From positions 6,113,001 to 6,177,000 of the forward strand of contig NZ_CP108430.1 of NCBI RefSeq assembly GCF_041435335.1: 64,000 bases of DNA, in the 5' to 3' direction. A program made the position numbers and the translations under genes. Positions 58,126 to 64,000 of this stretch are shown here, in pieces. Under the pieces are notes generated by a model, which ran no database searches, had not been told where the DNA came from, and saw nothing but the letters and a program-made list of their open reading frames with translations. Position 1 is the stretch's first letter. Every line of letters begins with the position of its first letter. The stretch is from Streptomyces sp. NBC_01283. GTDB lineage: Bacteria > Actinomycetota > Actinomycetes > Streptomycetales > Streptomycetaceae.

Positions 58126-58755
58126 ATGGCCATATGGAAGTGGAGAAAGCCCAGGGTCGAGTCCAGGTACCCGACGCCGCTCACCATGCACCAGCTCTGG
58201 ATGGTGTCGCTGAGCGCGCCGGTCAGCCGGGACAAGGACGCCTCACGGACCACCCTGTATCCGTTCACCCGCGTCGACGACGGCAAGGCCCAGAAGTGGC
58301 TGGCCGAGCAGTGGGAGATCACCGCCCCCGAGCAACTGCTCGGGCGCCTGAGCGGACTCGCCAGCACCGGCTACCGCGCCATGGCCCGGCGGCGCACCGG
58401 TGTGGCGCCCCTGGCCTGGGACATCGCGCTGTACGTGGACATCTCCCGGCGCGGCTACGCCTGCGGCATGCTGAGCGAGGCCGACACCTGGGCGCGGCTC
58501 AAGAACGTCGTACCGACGGTCGCGGGGACGTACGCCTCCTGGCAGGAGTACGCCGACCACTACCTCCTCGGCAGGCAGGTCTGGCGGGAGAGCCTTGAAG
58601 GCACGGAGGACCAGGACTTCCCCGCGCCCCAGGCCGTCTCCGACGCCCATCTGAAAGCCCTCCTGGACCCGGCGAACCGGACCAGCCCCTGGAACCTCGC
58701 CCCCTGGGAAGCGATCAGCAGGCCCGACCAGGCGCGCCCCGCCCGCCGCGGGTAG
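58126..58755 (+). CDS. DUF1266-like protein
   Basis: 209-residue protein. AWDIALYVDISRRGYACGMLSEADTWARL with a following TYASWQEYADHYLLGRQVW resembles the DUF1266 domain, whose members often sit with secretion- or effector-related genes. The reaction is unknown. ATG 58126 has TAAGGT eight bases upstream (58112-58117), so it may be leaderless. It faces the AIM24 gene with a seven-base gap. Confidence 0.72.
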   Translation: MAIWKWRKPRVESRYPTPLTMHQLWMVSLSAPVSRDKDASRTTLYPFTRVDDGKAQKWLAEQWEITAPEQLLGRLSGLASTGYRAMARRRTGVAPLAWDIALYVDISRRGYACGMLSEADTWARLKNVVPTVAGTYASWQEYADHYLLGRQVWRESLEGTEDQDFPAPQAVSDAHLKALLDPANRTSPWNLAPWEAISRPDQARPARRG

Positions 58756-58762
58756 CAGCGCC

Positions 58763-59440
58763 CTAGTGCTGCTGCGGCTTCTGCGGAGTCGCCTCGCTCG
58801 GCCGCACGATGACATACCCCTCGCCGCGCAGCAGCAACTGCACCGCCTCGCCGGAACCACCCCTGATCATGGAGCCGATCGACTGCGAGCGGTGCAGCGA
58901 CGTGTCCAGGTTCGCGGTCCAGCCGACCACTGCGTCCGTGTCCACGTACACCGGCTGCTGCGGCGACACCGGAATCACCAGCGGGTTGCCGTCACAGACC
59001 AGACCGAGCTGCCCGGAACCCGTGAAAACACTGTTGAAGAGGCCACCGCCCGTGACGCCCGCACCCTTCACCGTCTTTATCTCGTACGACAGCGTCGCGT
59101 CGAAGCACAGGACGTTGCGGCCGTTGACGGTGAGGACGTCGCCCGGCTCGATGTCGACGATGAAACAGTTCTGCGCCTCGTGCGCGAACCACGCCTCACC
59201 CTGACCGCGCACCGCCATCAGCGGCAGACCCTCACCGGTCATCGCCCGCTTGAGCATGCCGCCCACGCCCTGGCCCTTGCGCTCGAACTGCAGGTCGCCG
59301 CGGTAGGCGATCATCGCGCCCTGCCGCGCGTGCATCTCACCGTTGACCGCGTACTTGATGGACTTGGCGTTCTGCAGGGTCATCCCGGGGACGACGGACT
59401 GCTGCGCCATGTGCTCCGTGGAGAACAGCTCACTCTTCAT
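58763..59440 (-). CDS. AIM24-family protein
   Basis: 225-residue protein of the AIM24/TerD-associated beta-sandwich family. Typical are GEMHARQGAMIAYRGDLQFER, GQGEAWFAHEAQNCFIVDIEPGD, FDATLSYEIKTVKG and GSGEAVQLLLRGEGYVIVRPSE. Bacterial function is unknown. ATG 59440 (MKSELFSTEHMAQQ) fits family length; the open frame extends antisense across recO and was not used. Divergent from recO across 97 bases. Confidence 0.88.
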   Translation of the reverse strand: MKSELFSTEHMAQQSVVPGMTLQNAKSIKYAVNGEMHARQGAMIAYRGDLQFERKGQGVGGMLKRAMTGEGLPLMAVRGQGEAWFAHEAQNCFIVDIEPGDVLTVNGRNVLCFDATLSYEIKTVKGAGVTGGGLFNSVFTGSGQLGLVCDGNPLVIPVSPQQPVYVDTDAVVGWTANLDTSLHRSQSIGSMIRGGSGEAVQLLLRGEGYVIVRPSEATPQKPQQH

Positions 59441-59537
59441 GCGGGCATTTTGGCAGCTGTGAGGGATACGGCCAGAGGTACGGGCGATCCGGAGCCCACC
59501 GGCCACGGCTGTCGGCCCCGTACGCGAGAATGGGGCC

Positions 59538-60290
59538 ATGAGTCTGTTCCGTGATGACGGCGTCGTGCTGCGCACCCAGAAGCTGGGTGAGGCGGACCGC
59601 ATCATCACGCTGCTCACCCGCAGCCACGGCCGGGTCCGCGCCGTCGCCCGCGGCGTGCGGCGCACGAAGTCCAAGTTCGGCGCGCGGCTCGAACCCTTCT
59701 CGCACGTCGACGTGCAGTTCTTCTCACGCGGCAGCGAACTCATCGGACGCGGCCTCCCGTTGTGCACACAGAGTGAGATCATCGCTCCGTACGGTGGCGG
59801 AATCGTCACGGACTACGCGCGCTACACCGCCGGCACGGCCATGCTGGAGACCGCCGAGCGCTTCACCGACCACGAGGGCGAGCCCGCCGTGCAGCAGTAC
59901 CTGCTGCTCGTCGGAGGACTGCGGACCCTCGCCAACGGCGAGCACGAGCCGCACCTCATCCTCGACGCGTTTCTTCTTCGCTCCCTCGCCGTGAACGGGT
60001 ACGCACCCAGCTTCGACTCCTGCGCGAAGTGCGGAATGCCCGGTCCGAACCGGTTCTTCTCCGTGGCCGCGGGCGGCTCCGTCTGCGTCGACTGCCGGGT
60101 ACCCGGCAGCGTCGTACCCTCGTCGGAAGCCCTCGGCCTGCTCGGTGCGCTGCTCACCGGGGACTGGGAGACGGCGGACGCGTGCGAGGCACGGCATGTC
60201 AGGGAGGGCAGCGGGCTTGTTTCCGCCTATCTGCACTGGCACTTGGAGCGCGGGCTCCGCTCATTGCGGTACGTAGAGAAAACCACGTAA
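59538..60290 (+). CDS. recO: DNA repair protein RecO
   Basis: 250-residue recombination mediator that loads RecA with RecF and RecR. An N-terminal OB fold (1-80) holds DDGVVLRTQKLGEADRIIT and VRAVARGVRRTKSKFG. A helical domain with zinc-binding CAKC ... CVDC (about residues 161-190) follows. ATG 59538. It lies upstream of uppS as in other streptomycetes. Confidence 0.95.
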   Translation: MSLFRDDGVVLRTQKLGEADRIITLLTRSHGRVRAVARGVRRTKSKFGARLEPFSHVDVQFFSRGSELIGRGLPLCTQSEIIAPYGGGIVTDYARYTAGTAMLETAERFTDHEGEPAVQQYLLLVGGLRTLANGEHEPHLILDAFLLRSLAVNGYAPSFDSCAKCGMPGPNRFFSVAAGGSVCVDCRVPGSVVPSSEALGLLGALLTGDWETADACEARHVREGSGLVSAYLHWHLERGLRSLRYVEKTT

Positions 60291-60365
60291 GTACGCAGGC
60301 GCGCAGGCGCGCAGGCACGTAAGCACGTCACGTACAGAGAACAGCTAGGTAGGAGAGAGCCCCCC

Positions 60366-61187
60366 ATGGCACGACGCGGAATCCTCGGACGGTCCCGCCG
60401 TGAGTACAAGGTCCCCGAGCCGCACCCCTCGGGCGCCACTCCGCCGAAGATCCCCGGCGAGCTGGTGCCGCAGCATGTGGCGTGCGTCATGGACGGCAAC
60501 GGCCGTTGGGCCAAGGAGCGGGGGCTGCCGCGCACCGAGGGGCACAAGGTCGGCGAGGGCGTCGTCCTCGACGTGCTCAAGGGCTGCCTGGAGATGGGCG
60601 TCAAGAACCTCTCGCTGTACGCCTTCTCCACCGAGAACTGGAAGCGCTCGCCCGACGAGGTCCGCTTCCTGATGAACTTCAACCGCGACGTCATTCGCAG
60701 GCGCCGGGATGAAATGAACGAGCTCGGGATCCGGATCCGCTGGGTGGGGCGCATGCCCAAGATGTGGAAATCCGTCGTCCAGGAGCTCCAGATCGCCCAG
60801 GAGCAGACCGTCGACAACGACGCGATGACCCTGTACTTCTGCGTCAACTACGGCGGACGCGCCGAGATCGCGGACGCCGCGCAGGCCATCGCGCGCGACG
60901 TCGCGGCGGGCAAGCTCGACCCGTCGAAGGTCAACGAGAAGACCTTCGCCAAGTACATGTACTACCCGGACATGCCGGACGTGGACCTGTTCCTGCGCCC
61001 CAGCGGCGAACAGCGCACCTCCAACTACCTGATCTGGCAGTCCAGTTACGCCGAGATGGTCTTCCAGGACGTGCTCTGGCCGGACTTCGACCGGCGCGAC
61101 CTGTGGCGCGCCTGCCTCGAATACGCGGGACGCGACCGCCGCTTCGGCGGGGCGATCCCGAACGAGGAAGAGATCGCCAACAGCTGA
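60366..61187 (+). CDS. uppS: Isoprenyl (undecaprenyl-type) diphosphate synthase
   Basis: 273-residue cis-prenyltransferase making the polyprenyl carrier for cell-wall synthesis. [14 protein letters not shown] has the catalytic Asp43. [12 protein letters not shown] and [16 protein letters not shown] are the conserved regions III and V. Whether it makes short or long cis-prenyl chains is not visible. ATG 60366 follows AGGTAGGAGAG. The 75-base gap to recO holds a short GCGCAGGC-like repeat (60298-60320). Ended by the large hairpin at 61199. Confidence 0.94.
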   Translation: MARRGILGRSRREYKVPEPHPSGATPPKIPGELVPQHVACVMDGNGRWAKERGLPRTEGHKVGEGVVLDVLKGCLEMGVKNLSLYAFSTENWKRSPDEVRFLMNFNRDVIRRRRDEMNELGIRIRWVGRMPKMWKSVVQELQIAQEQTVDNDAMTLYFCVNYGGRAEIADAAQAIARDVAAGKLDPSKVNEKTFAKYMYYPDMPDVDLFLRPSGEQRTSNYLIWQSSYAEMVFQDVLWPDFDRRDLWRACLEYAGRDRRFGGAIPNEEEIANS

Positions 61188-61198
61188 CCCGCACGACC

Positions 61199-61250
61199 CG
61201 CACGCACGTGGGGCCCGCACCGGCTTCGGTGCGGGCCCCACATGCGTGCG
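61199..61250. terminator. Bidirectional terminator between uppS and zur
   Basis: Long stem: 15 bp GTGGGGCCCGCACCG (61208-61222) with 61227-61241 around GCTT, extended after a one-base mismatch by eight more pairs (61199-61206 with 61243-61250). It separates convergent uppS and zur. Confidence 0.92.
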
Positions 61251-61256
61251 TTCAGG

Positions 61257-61670
61257 TCACTTCTTCGCGCACTCCGCGCAGGTGCCGAAGATCTCCACGG
61301 TGTGCGCCACGTCGACGTACCCGTGGTCGGAGGCGATCGCCTCGGCCCACTTCTCGACCGCCGGGCCTTCGACCTCGACCGCCTTGCCGCACACCCGGCA
61401 GACCAGGTGATGGTGGTGGTCGCCGGTGGAGCAGCGGCGGTACACCGACTCGCCCTCGTCGGTGCGGAGCACGTCGACCTCGCCGGCGTCGGCGAGGGAC
61501 TGGAGCGTCCGGTAGACCGTGGTCAGGCCCACCGAATCGCCCTTGTGCTTGAGCATGTCGTGCAGGTCCTGCGCACTGCGGAACTCGTCCACCTCGCCCA
61601 GGGCCGCCGCCACCGCGGCGCGCTGCCGGGTGGATCGGCCTCGTACCGGGGGTCCCGCAGCCGTTGTCAC
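61257..61670 (-). CDS. zur: Zinc uptake regulator Zur (Fur family)
   Basis: 137-residue Fur-family repressor. Winged helix with SAQDLHDMLKHKGDSVGLTTVYRTLQSL; metal-binding HHHHLVCRVCGKAVEVEG with CxxC, and a second pair CAEC at the C-terminus for structural zinc. GTG 61670 has GAGGAGG upstream. It lies downstream of znuACB on the same strand, which identifies it as Zur rather than Fur, and it presumably represses the transporter in high zinc. Confidence 0.93.
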   Translation of the reverse strand: MTTAAGPPVRGRSTRQRAAVAAALGEVDEFRSAQDLHDMLKHKGDSVGLTTVYRTLQSLADAGEVDVLRTDEGESVYRRCSTGDHHHHLVCRVCGKAVEVEGPAVEKWAEAIASDHGYVDVAHTVEIFGTCAECAKK

Positions 61671-61749
61671 AGGTGCCTCCTCAACTGAAAACTCGCACGA
61701 TCGCCCGCACATCTGTCATATCCCGTCGGGCCATTGTGCCAGCTCGATC

Positions 61750-62655
61750 TCAGACAGTGACCTCGTCGACCTCGTCCGCAGGGCGCCGCGCCGCGGGGAC
61801 GCCGGCCGTGCAGGTCGCGTCGGCGGCGGCCACGGAACGGGCCCGGCGCCGGGCCAGCGGCGTCGCGAGCGCCGTCAGGACGACGAAGACGCCGATCGCC
61901 ATCAGGACGATGGTCGCGCCGGGCGGCACGTCCTGGTAGTACGACGTGACGGTGCCGGACAGCGTCACGGCCGTGCCGATGACCACCGACAGGATGAACG
62001 TCACCTTGAACGAGCGGGTGATCTGCTGGGCCGCGGCCACCGGCACCACCATCAGCGCGCTCACCAGGAGCAGCCCGACGACGCGCATCGCGACGGTGAC
62101 CGTGACGGCGGCCGTGACCGCGATCAGGAGGTTCAGCGCCCGCACCGGCAGCCCCGTGACCCGTGCGAACTCCTCGTCCTGGCTCACCGCGAACAACTGC
62201 TTGCGCAGACCGACCGTGACGAGCACCACAAAGGCCGCGAGCAGGCAGATCGCCGTGACGTCGGAGTCCGAGACCGTCGAGAGCGAGCCGAAGAGGTACG
62301 AGGAGAGGTTCGCGTTGGAGCCGGTGTCCGAGAGGTTGATCAGCAGGACACCGCCCGCCATGCCGCCGTAGAAGAGCATCGCGAGGGCGATGTCGCCGCG
62401 CGTCTTCCCGTACGCCCTGATCAGCTCCATCGTCACCGCGCCGACGACCGAGATCAGCGTGGCCATCCACACCGGGCTCGAATTGAGCAGGAAGCCGAGG
62501 CCGACGCCCGTCATGGCGATGTGGCCGATGCCGTCGCCCATCAGGGCCTGGCGGCGCTGGACGAGGTAGATGCCGATGGCGGGGGCCGTGATGCCGACGA
62601 GGACGGCGGCGATCAGCGCCCGCTGCATGAATTCGGTCTGGAAGATTTCCATCAT
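61750..62655 (-). CDS. znuB: Zinc ABC transporter permease ZnuB
   Basis: 301-residue permease of the metal ABC-3 family with about eight hydrophobic segments. RRQALMGDGIGHIAMTGVGLG and VAMRVVGLLLVSALMVVPVAAA are the family regions. ATG 62655 overlaps the znuC stop by one base (TGATG); ATG 62652 is equally possible. Transports zinc with ZnuA and ZnuC. Confidence 0.92.
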   Translation of the reverse strand: MMEIFQTEFMQRALIAAVLVGITAPAIGIYLVQRRQALMGDGIGHIAMTGVGLGFLLNSSPVWMATLISVVGAVTMELIRAYGKTRGDIALAMLFYGGMAGGVLLINLSDTGSNANLSSYLFGSLSTVSDSDVTAICLLAAFVVLVTVGLRKQLFAVSQDEEFARVTGLPVRALNLLIAVTAAVTVTVAMRVVGLLLVSALMVVPVAAAQQITRSFKVTFILSVVIGTAVTLSGTVTSYYQDVPPGATIVLMAIGVFVVLTALATPLARRRARSVAAADATCTAGVPAARRPADEVDEVTV

Positions 62656-63491
62656 CAGGTCAGCAGTCCCGTGCGGATCGGCTCGTGCTCGTCGGCCGAG
62701 TGCGGATGTACGTGGTCGTGGCCGGGCAGCGCGTGCTGGCCCGTGGCCTTGGGCGGCGGACCGTCGTGGGTCACGCAGCCGTCGCGCAGGACGACCGCGC
62801 GGTCGATCAGCGGCTCCAGGGCGCCGAGCTCGTGCAGGACGAGCAGGACCGTCGTACCGGCCGCCACCTGCTCGCGCAGGGTCTGCGCGAGGATCTCCTG
62901 GCTGGCCAGGTCGACGCCCGCCATCGGCTCGTCCATGATCAGCAGCTCCGGCTCGGAGGCCAGCGCGCGGGCGATGAGGACGCGCTGGTGCTGGCCGCCG
63001 GAGAGGGCGCTCACGGAGTCCTTGGCGCGGTCGGCGAGACCGACCAGCCCGATGGCCCGGTCGACCGCCGCGCGGTCCGCCTTCGACGTCCAGCCCAGCT
63101 TCGTGAGCTTCGTGCGCGAGAGACGGCCCGACGAGACGACCTCGCGGATCGTCGCGGGGACGCCGCTCGCGGCCGTGGTGCGCTGCGGTACGTAGCCGAT
63201 GCGGGCCCACTGCCTGAAGCGCTTCAGGGGGGTGCCGAAGAGGCTTATGCCGCCGCCGGTGAGGGGGACTTGGCCGATCACGGAGCGGACGGCGGTCGAC
63301 TTGCCCGAGCCGTTCGCGCCGAGCAGGGCGACGACCTCGCCGGGCCTGACGGTGAGGTCGATGCCGCGCAGCACCGGGCGCGCGCCGAGGGTGGCCGTGG
63401 CCGCCCGTACGGATATGACGGGCGGGGCGGGCTCAGTCGCTTCCATGGCTTCCATGGCGGGCGCCTCCGATGCTGCTAGCGGTTCTTTCAC
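62655..63491 (-). CDS. znuC: Zinc ABC transporter ATP-binding protein ZnuC
   Basis: 278-residue ATPase. Walker A GANGSGKST (about 56-64), signature ALSGGQHQRVLIARAL, Walker B LLIMDEPMAGVD. The C-terminus is rich in His (GHDHVHPHSADEHE), possibly a metal sensor or buffer. ATG 63491 overlaps the znuA stop by four bases. The N-terminal 25 residues are an acidic, alanine-rich extension. Confidence 0.93.
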   Translation of the reverse strand: MKEPLAASEAPAMEAMEATEPAPPVISVRAATATLGARPVLRGIDLTVRPGEVVALLGANGSGKSTAVRSVIGQVPLTGGGISLFGTPLKRFRQWARIGYVPQRTTAASGVPATIREVVSSGRLSRTKLTKLGWTSKADRAAVDRAIGLVGLADRAKDSVSALSGGQHQRVLIARALASEPELLIMDEPMAGVDLASQEILAQTLREQVAAGTTVLLVLHELGALEPLIDRAVVLRDGCVTHDGPPPKATGQHALPGHDHVHPHSADEHEPIRTGLLT

Positions 63492-64000
63492 TTCGCGCCG
63501 AGGGACTTCTGCAGCGCGGCGAGGTTGGACTCCATGACCCCCATGTAGTCATCGCCCTTGGACTTGTCCGTGATTCCCTCCAGGGGGTCCAGGACGTCCG
63601 TCTTGAGGCCCGCGTCGTCCGCGAGGGTCTTCGCGGTCCTGTCGCTGGCGAGGGTCTCGAAGAACACCGTGGAGACCTTGTCCTTCTTGGCGATGTCCTG
63701 GAGCTCCTTGATGCGGGCGGGGCTCGGGTCCGACTCGGGGTCGACGCCGGAGATGCCCTCCTGGTCCAGGCCGTAGCGCTCGGCGAGGTAGCCGAAGGCG
63801 GAGTGCGTCGTGATGAAGGTCTTGGACTTGGTGTTCCTCAGGCCGTCCTCGAACTTCGTGTTCAGGGCGTCCAGCTTCTTGACCAGGGCCTTGGTGTTCT
63901 TCTTGTACGCCGCCGCGTGGTCGGGGTCGGCCTTCTCCATCGCCTTGCCGACGCCCTCGGCGACCTCGGCGTACTTCACCGGGTCGAGCCAGATGTGCGG
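63488..64000 (-). CDS. znuA: Zinc-binding lipoprotein ZnuA (5' part outside window)
   Basis: C-terminal 170 residues of a cluster A-I metal-binding protein. It opens at the right edge with PHIWLDPVKYAEVA, whose His is a metal ligand, continues with ITTHSAFGYLAERYGL (second ligand His) and VFFETLASDRTAKTLADDAGLKT (Glu, Asp side), and ends QKSLGAK. The start, signal peptide and any Zur box lie beyond 64000. First gene of znuA-znuC-znuB, followed by zur. Confidence 0.92.
   Translation of the reverse strand, partial: PHIWLDPVKYAEVAEGVGKAMEKADPDHAAAYKKNTKALVKKLDALNTKFEDGLRNTKSKTFITTHSAFGYLAERYGLDQEGISGVDPESDPSPARIKELQDIAKKDKVSTVFFETLASDRTAKTLADDAGLKTDVLDPLEGITDKSKGDDYMGVMESNLAALQKSLGAK

Noticed and set aside
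60291..60365. Short GCGCAGGC-like tandem repeat between recO and uppS
   Set aside because: Three imperfect units only, no dyad symmetry of note; probably simple-sequence drift.

Overview
The window is high-GC (about 70-73%) actinobacterial chromosome. Its gene content points to Streptomyces: GTG/TTG starts, SpoIIE-type phosphatases fused to anti-sigma-like ATPase domains, an XRE/DUF397 regulator pair, a tricorn protease homologue, and the hrcA-dnaJ / phoH-ybeY-era / recO-uppS-zur core blocks. Most of it is core chromosome. Accessory character rises after about 48 kb and is clearest at 49.8-50.3 kb and 54-58.8 kb. The identification is by recognition of families, not by database search.

Layout. 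1-4.2 kb: a poly-HAMP hybrid histidine kinase running off the left edge, divergent from an ATPase-GAF-SpoIIE phosphatase (4.2-6.2 kb). 6.3-9.2 kb: hemW, then a DUF3097 gene and a metallo-beta-lactamase-fold gene on the minus strand. 9.3-11.6 kb: CIRCE-controlled hrcA-dnaJ with a strong terminator. 11.8-14.7 kb: flavin oxidoreductase, rsmE, VOC protein, lipoprotein. 14.8-21.6 kb: tricorn protease, HIT protein, RNase Z-like, adenosine deaminase, PfkB kinase. 21.8-25.0 kb: phoH, ybeY, CBS/CorC protein, MmcQ/YjbR. 25-27.8 kb: MFS exporter with divergent regulator, then a cytidine-deaminase-like protein without zinc ligands. 28-29.8 kb: amt-glnK behind an array of GlnR-like half sites. 29.8-36.9 kb: era; a beta-glucosidase/sugar transporter operon; an M4 protease with an emfourin-type inhibitor; leuA behind a Leu-rich leader peptide.

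37-42 kb: TerB-like protein, then an MMPL exporter with a two-component system. 42.2-49.8 kb: an Opp/Dpp-type ABC importer operon (binding protein, permease, permease-ATPase fusion, ATPase) ending in a DapA-family aldolase, with a divergent FadR-type regulator. An 11-bp motif at that operon's promoter recurs at the start of a GH42 beta-galactosidase gene (51.5 kb), suggesting one regulon. 49.8-50.3 kb holds a broken ATPase-regulator gene. 53.5-56 kb: acetyltransferases and a ThiF-like/GNAT pair. 56-58.8 kb: a decayed secreted-protein gene, an XRE/DUF397 module, a small-gene pair and a DUF1266 gene. 58.8-64 kb: AIM24, recO, uppS, zur and znuB-znuC-znuA, the last cut by the right edge.

Two cross-cutting signals stand out. 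A dispersed repeat sits between convergent gene pairs at 7.5, 27.8 and 42.2 kb and probably acts as a terminator family. Many genes also have a TANNNT box 6-8 bases before the start codon, suggesting leaderless transcription.
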